From Gavia stellata (taxonomy: Eukaryota > Chordata > Aves > Gaviiformes > Gaviidae): a stretch of DNA of 64,000 bases. The notes under the pieces were generated by a model. The model had not been told where the DNA came from. It saw only the letters and a program-made list of their open reading frames with translations, and made no database searches. The stretch's first letter is position 1, and each line of letters opens with the position of its first letter. This document shows, in pieces, positions 1-15,800 of the stretch. The DNA lies in the NCBI RefSeq assembly GCF_030936135.1, contig NC_082637.1, positions 3,410,001-3,474,000 of the forward strand, given 5' to 3'. A program made the translations under genes and the position numbers.

Positions 1-100
1 ATTTTGGTTAGGAGATGGAATGCAACAAATAGATGGAGTTTGAGGCTGTGTTTCATAGTACAGGGCACACTCAGCTTTAGAAATGTTGACAGTATTCACA

Positions 101-349
101 GATCATGAAGAGTTGAGGTTGGAAGGGGCGGGTGGGGATCATCTAGAGCATCCCCCCTGCAGCTCAAAGCAAGGTCAGCTAGAGCTGGTTGCCCAGGATA
201 TTGTCAGGATGTTTTTTTAATACTTCCAAGGATGGAGACTCCACAACCTCTCTGGGCCACCTGTTCCAGGGTTCAACCATGCTCACAATAAAAAAAAGTT
301 TTTCCTCTTATGTTTAAACTGAATTTCCCCTATTTCAATTTGTGCCTAA
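101..349 (-). repeat. CR1 LINE 3' fragment, antisense
   Basis: The stretch reads like the complement of a CR1 3' end. 'gttgaggttggaagg' at about 113-127 is followed by 'gatcatctagagcatcc', 'gttgcccaggat', 'ggagactccacaacctctct' and 'cctgttccagggttcaacca'. This is the usual order from the 3' terminus inward. It is a truncated, mutated copy with no coding capacity. The terminal octamer repeat is degraded, so the left edge is approximate. Family recognition is from memory of the CR1 consensus. Confidence 0.85.
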
Positions 350-1118
350 ATTGTAGATGCAAATTGTGGGCAATATCCCTGATTCCAGGGATATTTTTAG
401 TTTCATTAACCAAAAATACATTTAAAGCAGTACTTCTCAGTTATGAGCCAGACAGGTTAGAGTAAACGTAAGCCCAGGATTTAATATATCCCAAATAGTG
501 TTTATGATCAGGCACTTACATGATGTCTTTATTTACTGCCTTACTCATCAAGGCGATTGGCTCGTCCATTTCTGGCGATTAAAGCTGTGAACGAGCAGTC
601 ATAGACCTGCACAACCTGCGTAAATGGTTTGCTGGCAAGAAATACACTGAATAAACACAAACTTCAGCTACAAGGTTATTTAATCACATAGGAGGTTTAT
701 TTTCTGGGTGATTCCCTCCTAGCTGGGCGTGCAGGGGTGGATGAACCCATTGCTCTAGGACAATACGCCAAAAAATGTTGAGTATTAAGACACTCTCACT
801 GATTGCTGTGGTTGTTTTTGTTTGGTTTGACCACACTCCTGGCTGGCTGGTCACCAGCAGCGTGGAGAAGGTGCTGTGCCTGCTGCGTCACGCTTCAGCA
901 GTGGTGACGGTAAGGACAGATACCCAGCTGTCATGATGCCGAGCTTCCTTGGCTGTTTCCTCACCCCTGGACTGGGTACAGCATATACGCAACAGAAATA
1001 AACAGACGGTGTAGCTAACCTCTTCTGTAAAGAATTGCCTGTGTTTTAGGAGGACTCACAGGGAATCAAAAGCATTCCAGCTGTTCACGTTTTAGGTGAT
1101 ACACTTATGAGAGGATGT

Positions 1119-1171
1119 ATATATGTACACACATATACAGATATATACACATAAATATATATATAAATAAC
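1119..1171. repeat. AT-rich simple repeat (TA/CA mixed)
   Basis: This is an alternating purine-pyrimidine tract of imperfect TA and CA dinucleotides ('atatatgtacacacatatac', then 'ataaatatatatataaat'). It is low complexity with no gene nearby. Confidence 0.7.
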
Positions 1172-3501
1172 TTTATTGTATATCTGCTTAAGTAAGGAAC
1201 TTTTAGGTCCCTATGGAAGCGTCTCTTCTTAAAAATCACAGGGAGGAATACATGACATAATCGAGCTCTTCAAGTGACCAAGATAGAGTAACTGATGCAG
1301 AGCAAGTCCTATAGAGTGTTGTCCTGCTGACGATGGTCAGTGCATGTTCTGGAGATGCATTTCCTCCTTTTCCAAGTCCGCAGATCTTCCTCCTGGAACT
1401 TGCTGCCTGGGTCAGGAGATTTTAGGACATGGTTGTGGAGAGTAGCTTAGCTGGAGAACTCACCTACCACATCTCCAAATACCTCTGTTTCGCTGATCGT
1501 GGGAGGAAAAGGCAAACAATGGGAGCCAGCTGTGCCTCTGGAGGAGCCACGCATCTGGGAGGAAGAGCGCAGGAGTCCGTAGGCTGGTGAGGGGAGAGGA
1601 GTTCAAGGAGAGAAGGTGCAGGCAGCTGTCTGAAGGCTGGAAAGCTTCAGTGTTTCCAGCATTCAAGCTGGTTTCAATTTAAAATGTCTTTGTCTTCAAG
1701 ATTTTCTGCTTAATCATTAGGACAAGCAACCCATTTGTATGTAATTTTGTGAATGACAGTTAATAGCCCCACATAACCCTTGGGCTGCAAAAACTGGGTC
1801 TGTAAGATAAATGCCGAGAAATCTACAAAAAGTTTGAGGAATTGACTTCTTTTCCTGTGCAAAGAACAGGTCAAAACCCCCTCCTACAGGACGGTGGACA
1901 CGCGGTGTGTTTCAGCGAGCCGGAGTTAAGCTTGGCCCATCGGCCCCAGTGGATCTATCTGTCACAAGGATTTTAGCACGGACCCTCCTGTTGCTCCACC
2001 TGCCCCTCTGTTAGGAATTACCATCCCCAAGCAGGGTGGCAGAGGCAGATGTGTGCCTCAGCCAACAGTCAGGCACTCGAGCTGCGACAGAGTAGGAGCT
2101 CAAAGTAACGCCTTGGCCTCTGAACCATCTGGCTGAGGACAGGCACAGGTTTGCTTCTGTCACATCTGCTGTGGCAGTGGCTGAAATCCAGCAGAGCTGC
2201 TGGAAGGTGAGCAGGGGTGTCCTACGGCTGGAAGTGAGCTCTCTTTTTGGTTCCAGACCCGCTGTGAAAGCATAGCCCCAGCCAGTCTCGGAGCTCACCT
2301 CTCCCTCTGGCCAGGCAGGATGGGGGCTATCAAGGGCGTTGACTGATTGTCACTTAGGATGACATTTGGCTTGGCAATTCCAGTAGGACTGATAAGGCCG
2401 CTTGTTTATTCACAGCTAAAGCCACAAAAGGACTTATGTGATACAACATTCCTGTACCCGTATGCTCCCTGCTGCCTGCTGGGCTCTTCCAGGGCAGGTT
2501 AGGGGGTGCAGCCCCTTTCCAGCCCCAGGAGCACATCCAGAGGAGGGGTGTGAAGCCAACGCATTGGTGGCTGCTCGGCAGAAAACCTGCAGCAGGAAGG
2601 GTGGGAATGTCTTTGCAACAGAATAGCCTCTGGCCTCCTGGTTAGGATGCGGCTTTGCAACCTCGCAAGGGAAGAAAATTCAAAGTGGGTCTCCCATGTC
2701 CCGGGACCATGCTGTGGCCACCATGCTGCTGGGTTAAGATGGGCACTATCGCTTTCCTCAAGTTTCTACCTCAGGAGATGGTAGAAACCTTTGCTGCCCT
2801 TGTGATGAGCTCTTTGCGGGAGGATGCTACCAGCAGGAGTTTCCAGAGTGCAAAGTAGAGGAATGGTTCGGGTCTGAACACTGCTGGATCATTCCTGGGC
2901 ATGCACAGCACAGTCACCAGGGCTGGGTGGTATGGACAGGGGAGCTAAGAGGGATGGCACCAGGGGAGATTAAGGTAAAGTCCTATGGAGTTGAGATTCC
3001 AGTAGGATCAGGAGGCAGCTGCCTCCTACGCAGGAGTCTTCAGGAAGATGATTTTGGACTTACATGCCTAAATTTTCTGCTTAGGATGCAAAAGCTCTTT
3101 TTGAGTCAGCTCACGCAAGCTAAGTATCCAAGGCAGCTGGTGCACTGGGGGAATAATCTGGGTAAATCTCAACAAGGGCACATGCTCAGCTGCCTCAGCC
3201 CTGATCTCCGCACCAGATATGTGCTAGGCTGTCTCTGAGAGCAGTTGTTAACCTCCCAACAAAGATGAAAACATGCATCTCATTTCCTGACACCATCCGC
3301 AGAAGCTCCTACCTCTACATTTCCACCACTGCAAGCCCTCAGCAGCTGATCATAAACATTTCCACGTGTTGGGGAAACAGAAAATGTAAGTAACAGAAAA
3401 CGTGCCTTGTTTGTTTTGGATTTGATTGACGAACACAACAACCATGTGGTAATTCCCACCATGTGTCAACTACTTAGGTTTCATATCTCTTTTCCAGCTG
3501 C

Positions 3502-3598
3502 GGGACATGGTTTAGTGGGCATGGTGGTGTTGGGTTGATGGTTGGACTTGATGATCTTACAGGTCTTTTCCAACCTTAACAATTCTGTGATTCTGTGT
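3502..3598 (+). repeat. CR1 LINE 3' end, sense
   Basis: The sequence carries the CR1 3' tail signature in order: 'gacatggtttagtgggcatg', 'ttgatggttggacttgatga', 'tcttttccaacc', and the terminal octamer repeat 'attctgtgattctgtg'. Only about the last 100 bp of the element is present, as expected for 5' truncation during target-primed reverse transcription. Confidence 0.92.
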
Positions 3599-5456
3599 GA
3601 TTTCTCTGAATGTCTTGTTGCTTCTGTGCTCTGCTGCTAAGAAGAAGGTGCGTGTAAAGGTGCTTCCCATGGGAAGGCCAGTTTCCTCCACGAGCACCAG
3701 TTTTCCTACATGGAGGCAGGTGCGGAGGGGCAGGCAGAAACGACAGAGGAGGGAGGGCTGTGAGAGGAGATTCCCACAATATGGTGGGGAAGGCCATGGA
3801 CGTGCTTGAGGCCCTCAGCTTTTGCTAGTTTTGATCTACTGCATCTGGAAGGTTAGTGCTCCTGGAAGTATTACTGTTCTTGTTCCATAGGAAGGAGAAC
3901 TGAAACACTAATAAAGTGTGGGAAGTCATTGCTGAGATCTCTTTTTACATATTTATTGTTTCCCTGAAGTCATGAGACCCCAGAGGGGATACTTTTTCCT
4001 TGTCTGCTTATTTTTCTCTAGTAAGACTTGACTTAGAAAGGCTGTCCTGCATGTATTTTGGTGGTGCTGATCCTCCTTTGCATTACCACTATTCTGCGAT
4101 GGTTGCCTGTACTGAGGTGCTGAGTGGCTTCTAATCCCATGGACAATGATGGAAGGCTAATCAGTGAAAATGCATCTTGAATGTCTCAAAATAAGCACCT
4201 GTGACCGAAAGCTAGTCTATGTTCTTGTGAGTATGGGCTCCTAACTCTTTTTTTCACGGGAACTTTGTGTATAAAAGGAAGAAATACTATTTGCGCACAT
4301 CCCAGCAGGTTTCCCTGCTTTGAGATTGGTGCTTAGAAGTTACTTGGAGACTTTGCAGAAAGCTTCTTGAAAGCAAAGTAAAAGGCACCTTTTAAGGCAG
4401 GTAAACGGAGAGCTGCAGTCAAAATTAGAGCTCTACAGTTTCCAGCCATATACATATTCGTGATAGTTCAAATATTTTCCTCTTCCCATCGGGGTGAAAT
4501 CCTAGCTTCAAAGCTTTGGGGTTTTTCAGCGCTAAACAAGAGATCCAAAAATAGCCTCCTGGTCAGAGCACTTACATGGGCAGTAAGCTCTTGCTCGGCT
4601 CTGCTTGTTTCTAAACTCAGAGTTGAACCCAGACTCTCTCGCGCCAGGGAGGTGCCTGCACACCAGACTACGGGCTGCTCGGGAAGATGTAGCTCTTCTT
4701 TTCCACTCCGTCAAACTTTTCTCCATGAGCCTTTTGCTGGAGCTGGGTACCACTTTCAGGAAATGTTTCGGTTTTATTGAACCGCTGCTTTGTCAAATTT
4801 CCCGAGCAGTTCTAGTAGCAAACGCAGCCTAAAATGGAAAAAAAAAAAATCTTTTAACAAGTCTTTTTGTTTTATAATGGTGCAAGAAACACCAGTTGCA
4901 ATTCATGAACATGAATGTCTTTGGTCTCCTCTCTTGGGTCCCTCTGTTAAACGATGTGCTCCTCTCTATTCTCATCCTGAAGTGCCATCTAGCTGCAGCC
5001 CTGGGGCTTGCTCCTTGGTCTAGTCTCAACTCATTTCTGGTCTGCAAACGGCACTGGCCTTGAGCTGGGGCTTAAAAAGATCGTGTCTTTGCTCCCGTGT
5101 CAGGCTTTCCTGAATAAAAGAGGCCTCTTTCCCGGAGAGCAAGGGATCTGCCGGGGCTAACGCCTCAGGGCGGCGGGCCCGGCGCCATTTTGCGGGGGTA
5201 GGCCTCGGGCTGTGGGGAGCCCTGCACGGGCGCGGGTCCGCGCCCCCACTCCCGCACACAGACCCGAGGACGTTGGTTGGCGCACACGCGCGTTTTATTC
5301 TCACATCTCGGGCTCCCACGCGGGGCTGTGCCGCCCTGACCGGCCCCTCGCCCCCACCCGCCGCCGCCGCGCGTTTGTCGACGGTCCCTTCAGCTCTCTT
5401 CGCCCCGCGCTCAGCGCCGCACCTCCGCGACGCCCCCTGACCGAAATCCCGCCCGC

Positions 5457-5470
5457 GCTCTCGCGAGAGC
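5457..5470. promoter_or_regulatory. Palindromic CGCG promoter element (TCTCGCGAGA)
   Basis: GCTCTCGCGAGAGC is a perfect 14-bp palindrome containing TCTCGCGAGA, a known core element of many TATA-less, often bidirectional vertebrate promoters including ribosomal protein genes. It lies about 45 bp upstream of the inferred RPL17 start. Its role here is inferred from position and motif identity. Confidence 0.75.
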
Positions 5471-5501
5471 GGGCGGCGCTCCCGGCTCCCGGCATGCCCC
5501 G

Positions 5502-5530
5502 CTCTTCCTCTTCGCCGCCGCCGCCCTGAG
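5502..5530 (+). other. RPL17: RPL17 exon 1 (non-coding, TOP start)
   Basis: The probable first exon begins in 'ctcttcctcttc', a 5' terminal oligopyrimidine (TOP) tract of the kind that places ribosomal protein mRNAs under mTOR/LARP1 translational control. It ends at CTGAG with donor GTGAGG at 5531. The exact C used as start cannot be fixed by eye. The ATG at 5541 is downstream of the donor and therefore intronic. Confidence 0.75.
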
Positions 5531-5750
5531 GTGAGGGAGCCATGGCGGTCAGGGAGCGGTCCCAATCCGCACCCATCCTGCCCAGTGCGCCTCGGGGAGG
5601 CGGTGAGGGGGCGAGGGCTCGTCCGCCTCGCCGGACGCCCTCGGTATTTGCGGGGCTGGCGCGGGGGAGGGCGGGCAGGGGACGGAGATGGCGGAGCTCG
5701 GGGGTGGCTGGCGGGTGTGAGGTGGAAGCGGGCCCAAGGGAGAGGCCGTG

Positions 5751-5820
5751 GCTGCGGTGATGACTTTCTTAGGACACCTTTGGATTTAATCGTGAAAAGA
5801 AAGCGTAATTTCTGAGCAGC
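5751..5820 (+). ncRNA. SNORD58: SNORD58 (U58) box C/D snoRNA, copy 1, in RPL17 intron 1
   Basis: Box C GTGATGA is at 5757-5763 and box D CTGA at 5812-5815, closed by a perfect 5-bp terminal stem (GCTGC 5751-5755 with GCAGC 5816-5820). The guide-containing segment TTCTTAGGACACCTTTGG is the hallmark of vertebrate U58, which directs 2'-O-methylation of 28S rRNA and resides in RPL17 introns in mammals. It would be released from the spliced intron by exonuclease trimming. The 3' end is 107 nt upstream of the acceptor. Confidence 0.95.
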
Positions 5821-5940
5821 TCCGGCAGTAAGTTCGCTATCGGCAGTAAGGTAAACAATCCGGATTCTGTATATCTGTGTTAGACGCTTAATGTGGGTTG
5901 TCCTTAAATTGCTTTTTTTTTTTGCAGTTGAGCTCCAAAA

Positions 5941-8980
<3,040 letters not shown>

Positions 8981-9003
8981 ATCTGACACAACAGATGTAC
9001 ATA

Positions 9004-9009
9004 AATAAA
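9004..9009 (+). terminator. RPL17: RPL17 polyadenylation signal AATAAA
   Basis: A canonical hexamer lies 23 nt after the TAA stop, followed by a GT-rich stretch (gaggtgtgttgtgtgcg) from about 9020. This gives a very short 3' UTR, as usual for ribosomal protein genes. Confidence 0.88.
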
Positions 9010-9289
9010 ATTTTAAAAGTCGAGGTGTGTTGTGTGCGCTCCTCTGCTCTGTCGAGGCTTCTGCTGCAGGTGGTACCCCCTGGCTCTGCTCGGCTTTCTG
9101 AACCACCCGTGTGTCGCGTGGGGACGCCCCGGGAGCGGCGGGCAGCAAGCACCCCCATCCGAAGCCGTGTTGTTTCAACCGCGGGGGGGGGCGTCGGTGG
9201 CTGACGTGTGTTCTCATCTATAAACCGAGATAATCGAAACAAATAGGGGTCTTCGTTCTCCCTTACCGCGGGGTCCTTGCCTGGGCACA

Positions 9290-9790
9290 GGCCGGAAGCA
9301 GTTCTGTGCCCCCCGGCCCGGTGCGCTGCGGTTCGGTCCGACGGCTGGTGGCCGTTGCGGCCGGAGCTCGGTGGCCGAGGAGGGCCCCGGCGGAGCGCGG
9401 CCCGGGGACCGCCGGGCCTTAAGGCGGCTCGTGGGGGGCGGGCCCTCCGGGGGCGGGGCGTGGTCCACGTGACGCGCACGCCGCCTTCTCCCATTGGCGG
9501 CGAGTCCGCGGTGCGCGTCAGCCGGAAGCGCGGGCGCTGTTTCCGGTGCGGAGGCTGCGGCAGCCGGTAACGGCGTTGGGTTGGTGCCGACTGAGGTGAG
9601 TGCGGGGAGGGGCCGGGGCTGCTCCCCCCAGGGTCCCTTCGTGCTCTGTCGGTCCTCCATCGCGGCCGGGGCCCGGGCCTGGCTGCCCGGCTGGAGGCGT
9701 CCCCGGGGGTCCGGCCTCGCCTCGCCGTTTGCTCCCCTTCCCTGCGGCGGGAGCGGCTCCGTTAGCCGGGAGCGGGGGGGTTGAATCCCG
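9290..9790. promoter_or_regulatory. C18orf32: CpG island / promoter of C18orf32
   Basis: This CpG-dense block begins only about 270 bp past the RPL17 cleavage region. It contains a GC box (GGGCGGGGCG, 9451-9460), a CACGTGAC E-box/CLEAR-like site (9466-9473), an inverted CCAAT box (ATTGG, 9493-9497) and ETS-type CCGGAAG (9522-9528), with an inverted TTCCGG at 9541-9546. There is no TATA box. The cluster just precedes the inferred first exon, so initiation near 9530-9545 is likely. Confidence 0.82.
9535..9595 (+). other. C18orf32: C18orf32 exon 1 (non-coding)
   Basis: The inferred 5' UTR exon ends at GACTGAG with donor GTGAGT at 9596. The 5' edge is approximate and placed by the ETS motifs. 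It would splice over about 2.2 kb to an acceptor at 11767 or 11778. Confidence 0.65.
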
Positions 9791-11744
9791 AAATGTAGCA
9801 GCTCATGCCGAGGTGTGGAACTCTTTGGTTTAAACGCGTGTTTGAGTGGAACTTCACCGATTGGGAAAATCTCGGCGCTCCTGCCTTGGCGTCAGTACCG
9901 ACGGGAGGGGAACTGCGGCCGGCTGCGATAGCTCGTCCTCTACCGTGAACCGGGCGGGCTGGCCTGGCTTCTGGGGAATACTCGAGCCTGAACGTCATCC
10001 TGTGGAGAAACGGAACGGGGATGTATTACGTAAACTAGCCCTTCTAGACTAGGTCATCCTTTATGGAGAAAAAATTAAGCCCTTTTGTCTGCGTGGCCTT
10101 TTTTTCCTGTTCCATAATAACCGCTGACTAACGGCCGAGTTACACGCGGGGAACAAAGACCAAACGTGCTTAAATCTGCAATGTCACGCATGTTTTCTCT
10201 GCTGACCCTAATGTGTGGTGGCTTACAGAGATAAACAAAAGCTTGTATCACAAAGAAATCAGCTTGCTATTAAAATTTGACCATTTGCCCTTTTATTCTT
10301 CTTTTTTTCCCCCCTAAAAATTAATTGCCTGCTAACCAGGCAAGAGAGCATCACCACATCCCAGCAGAAACTCGTGAACGATATTTAAATGTATTAGAAC
10401 CAGTGTTAAGCTTCCGCTGACTTTCTTTTGCATCTGGCAGAGGTACAACATGTTTTTCGGTCTGGAATCTTGACGCGAAGTGGCTGCGGAGACACTCGCT
10501 GTTACCTCGGAAAGAAAGCCTGGGGCGTTCCCTCCGGCCACGTTCTTTAGCGAACAAGGGGTGAATCCACAACATCTTGCTGGAAGTTTAGTATCTAGGA
10601 AGTTGTGGGGGAGACGATACCTGAATCGTCTTTTTCAAGGGCTTTAATTGGATTACCTCATTCATATTGTCTCAATTTAAGATTCCTCTCTGACTTCAGA
10701 GATGAGCAGATCCTGTAAAACTAGATCTGAAGTAGCCAAAGCTACACGTGGAAGTAGTCAACTGGCAATTAGTATTCTGTTGTTCCACAGGGCCTGGAGC
10801 GAAATATCTTTAGGATAGCTTAAAAAAAGAGTGAAACTCTGATCCCAAACGAGGTGTGCATGTCTGCCTCTTCATTCTCCACCCTGGAAAGCTTTTGTTT
10901 TGCTTCTTAATGAGAGAATTCAGATGTCGGCAGCCTAAAAAGGAGGCATGCGAAGGGCAAAGCTGCGCTGCGCAGCGGAGTGTATGTAGTATATTGCTCA
11001 CCAGCACTGAAAGGGCCAGCTCGAACCCTAACTAACTGCTTCCTCTCTCAGTTGTACCTTTCTGCCCTTGCGTTTTCTGCTGTTTTCATCGCAGACTTCA
11101 GGCTGCCGTTTTTGAGGACTTCTTCCTGGTTTTGGGAGAGAGGGAAGGATTTATTTTCTACTAGTTTGGCCAATTGTATGGGATAGGTGTGGGATCGAGT
11201 GGTTCCTCCTGTGCAGGAGGAAGGAAGTAACCCATATTCTCCTTTCCTCAAATCCTGACTAGGATTCTTTTCCCACCCCCCACCAACCTGCCCCTTCAGT
11301 GGTATCAAACCATGAGATGGATTGGAGTCCTGCCATTTAATTTCACCTTAAATAAAAAGGGAATGAGAAACCCAAACCTTTGGGACCCTTGGTTATATTA
11401 TAGTAAGAACTGAGCTAGTATCTGCAGCTCACTGTTTAAACTGTTTTTGTGTGGTTTAAGCAAAAACTTTTATTTTCTGAATTTGTTTTCCTAAGTTCCA
11501 GCTGTAGGGATGATGAATTAATAGCAAACCCTACTCTTTTTTCTTTTTTTTTTTGTTAAAATGTCAAGAATGTTTCCCTTACTGCTGTTGAGGACTTTGT
11601 AACATTGGAACACACAACATTTTTGCAACTTCAACAGTTAATCCATTATTACAAAATCTTTTATGTTTGAATATCAACTACAGTCCTTATTCACTATTTA
11701 AGACTGTTTTCTTAGCTCATGGCATATCAGCGCTGTCATCCTAA

Positions 11745-12748
<1,004 letters not shown>

Positions 12749-12844
12749 AGGAATTCATTCATAAGGATTTTATTCCCTTGTGTCCAATATGAACTGGTGA
12801 TATTTCTCTCACTTGGAAACTTTTTTCTTTGCACGTTTTAGCTG

Positions 12845-12850
12845 AATAAA
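12845..12850 (+). terminator. C18orf32: C18orf32 polyadenylation signal AATAAA
   Basis: The first canonical hexamer lies 97 nt after the stop (ctgAATAAAaacc). Further AATAAA hexamers at 13417 and 13467 could give longer 3' UTRs, so the transcript end is not fixed by sequence alone. Confidence 0.7.
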
Positions 12851-12869
12851 AACCCGTATCCCTTACAGG

Positions 12870-15800
12870 AGAGGGTCTCTTTTGCCACTAAAATGGCAGC
12901 TAGCACATTTCTTAATTTAAAATGTTTGAAAACTGAAGTTCTTTATTATCCTTACTGGAACTACTTTTCATCTATAATCTATTTGGTGTGATTAGAGTTT
13001 AGGTTAAATAACTTATGAATAAATCTAGCTTTGGAAGGTAAATGTGTCTTAGCATCTTAGTTTCACTAAATGCTAGTGAGATACTTCAGGCTTTCACCTT
13101 ACAAACTATAGCTGTTCTTGACCTTGCTGAAGAACTGTGAATTGCATTGTGGCAATGTAAGCATCATGGTTAAATTATGAAGAGTTTAGATTTTCATGTC
13201 AAATCTGTGGATGAGCTAAAGGAGTCATGCTGTATGCAAAATTTACTCAGCTTACTAAAAGCAGAAAGTCTTGATTTGATACTTTCATTAATTATTTTCC
13301 TTGAAACATTGTGCCTTTCTTTCCTGAAGAGCCAGCAGCAGGGGCATGATGCAAGAGAATTGTTGCTTTATATTCTGTTGCAGTGGTTTAAAATGGTGCA
13401 GTTCTATCCTTAAAAAAATAAATGCCAACTAAAATCTCTTTAACATGCTTGTGTAACTTGCATTATAATAAAACAGGATTTTATTTAAAAATAAGTTGCT
13501 TCATACAATTGTTCTTAGGCTTCTGAGCTATAAATACTTAGAGTGGTATCAAAATCTTTGAAAACCTGCATACAGGCCCCAGACAGAAGCAGGTGATAAA
13601 ACTACTGACTTCACGATAAAGAAAGTGAACTCGGAAAGTCCAGCGTTGCCTCCTCTTGGGAAGATGCATTCTGGTACTGGCTTGTATCCTGCCATGGTAG
13701 TACAATTGTGAAGCGTTTTAGATGTCCCTGGGCTTAGTAGGGAATAGAAGTGATAATTCCTGCTTTGTCCTCTCTGCCAAACCAGAAGAAGGTTCTTCTT
13801 TAGAAGATTCAAACCAAAAACATTCTAGCAATTTCAGGTTGCTGTTTAGGATTTATCATTTTCCCAAAAGTCCTACCTAAGTCCTACCTATATATGCAGT
13901 CCTTGAACCGTCGCTGAGGTCCAGTCTAGTTCTTACAACCATGTTTTCTCCTACAAGATAATTAATTACTTCGAAGACTTGCTTGATGTCCGTCAAATGC
14001 CTCTGGCGAGTGAGGCGTATTGTTTCCTACTACCACCTGGTTTTGTCAGGTCTCGTGTGAATCGATCTGCGACGTTCACAGCTGGGCGTCGGGCCCTTGT
14101 TGCTACAACTGTCTGTAATGACTTGAATCACAGAAAGCTCCTTGTAAGATGTTGCCTAATGCTGTTTGCTCTCCCTTAGTGAGCTAGTCTATTAGGAAGT
14201 GAATTTGGTATTGCTGTTTAATCAGCTTTTGTATCATCCTTGGAAGATAAGCCCCCATCTGATTAGCATATCACAGGTACAGCTTTCTCCTGGACTGGTG
14301 AAGTACCTACCCTTTGTGATATTAAAACGTGGTTTTATTATTCTGAGCATGCATGCATGGTATAATTCATACAATAAAAGATAACAACACTAACTGTGCG
14401 CTGCTGTAACTTCTCACAGACGTTGTGTGGATTGTGTAGTAGAAAAGACAGGGATTGGATAGTGGAAGCAAGGGAACGAGGCCACACTCATTTCCAATCA
14501 TTTCTGTCCTCCGTATCTTTGGATATTTTGCCCATATTGCTGCAACAAATCACACCCTATCCATCGAAACTTCAGCTGGTGGATGTAATTTTGCTGTGGT
14601 GGATTGGGTTTCCTAAACCAATCAACCCCCACCTCGCACCAAACAATAAATTCCCCTGCTGCCACTGGCGTCAAAGTTCATGCTCTAAATCTGAAAGCTG
14701 GGAAATTCAAAGGGTCTGAAGTCACTTTGCAATGAGGAAGGAGTAAACTGCCTGAGAGAGTCGATTTATAAAGTGTACATAATTTAATTATTTTGAGTTA
14801 CTTAGGATATTATTATAGAAGGAAGTGCATCAGACAGTAACGTGGAAAAGAAACTGTATAGGAAATTAGACTGCAGGCTAAACTGGGCTTCTAGCTGTTT
14901 GCCAGCACCATATTTAAACACCAGGCAGATAGTACAAGTGTCTGTTCTTGGTTGTAAAATTGTCCCATTTGTGCTTTCTGGAATGGTGTTTAGTCCTTTT
15001 GTAAGCTGCAGTTAAACACTGATGTGACTAAGCTTCATCACAAAGCTTTCCTGAGTGAGGCACTTCATTGGAAGTCCTGGCAGATTTGCGTTGCAAAATT
15101 TTCCAAGAATAGGTCAGTCATCCTATTGTGTTGTGAATAGTTAAGCGAAAAATAAGTCAAAAACCAGGTGAAGGAAATCAACTGCCTGAGTCTGGGCAGG
15201 GGTGCAGGAGATCATCTGCTGGGATGCAAAGAAGTGTACAAAGAGCCTTGTTTAAGAAAAATAAGTAGACAGAAATTAAGGAAATCCTCACATGAGAGAA
15301 CAATATAGATCAAGTAAATTTAATTTAACTGAGAAAATTTCCGTATGTTTGTTACTCACTAAAAGCAAGATTTACGAAAGGGTTTAGGCACCTAGTGATG
15401 GCAAGTGGACAGCTACCAGAATTCACTAGAGTAAGTGTCAGCTTCATTTATACTGAAGACACTTTGAAAATTGCAGAGTAGGCATCTTTAGGGACCAAAG
15501 TACTTCTGCAAATCTAGTGCTAAGGTCTTCAGCATTAAAGCTGTCTGGGTTTATTTAAATACTATTGAGAAAGAATAAAAAAATCAACCATTATTTGAAA
15601 ATACTTGAAAAAATATTCAAATCAACTAATTTAAAATACTTTATGGGAAGGTCTAAATGTGACATGGTACCTTCCATGTGTTGGTTTGCATGGGTAGCTG
15701 GGTGCCAAGGACTTAAAATAAACTTAATTGAAATACACCTTTAAAATGCTGCAAGTATGTGCAAAAAATTCTTAAATAAAAGTTCTGAAGGTTTTATGTT

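Larger units (their letters stand above)
350..5150. other. Intergenic region upstream of RPL17
   Basis: Apart from a CR1 end at 3502-3598 and an AT-rich tract at about 1119-1171, I see no supported gene here. All open frames are short (up to about 106 codons), lack splice-consistent neighbours and resemble no protein I know. In human the endothelial lipase gene LIPG lies upstream of RPL17 in divergent orientation. I looked on the minus strand for a LIPG first exon with a signal peptide and did not find one. If synteny holds, it probably starts left of this window. Confidence 0.5.
5160..5770. promoter_or_regulatory. RPL17: CpG island / promoter of RPL17
   Basis: A sharp GC- and CpG-rich block sits in AT-rich flanks and ends just inside RPL17 intron 1. 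It contains a GCCATTTTG (YY1-like) site at about 5184-5192, several GC boxes, the palindromic TCTCGCGAGA element and a pyrimidine-rich start region just before the first splice donor. No TATA box is evident at the expected distance, which is normal for a ribosomal protein gene. The island explains the long minus-strand open frame here. Confidence 0.85.

Noticed and set aside
2655-3238. Two adjacent frames of 67 and 103 codons upstream of RPL17
   Set aside because: No recognisable protein, poor initiation context and no consistent splice sites. They could be remnants of an old repeat, but I cannot name it.
5542-5760. ATGGCGG at 5542 as an alternative RPL17 start
   Set aside because: It lies after the exon 1 donor (GTGAGG at 5531), in intron 1, and its frame does not join uL22 sequence.
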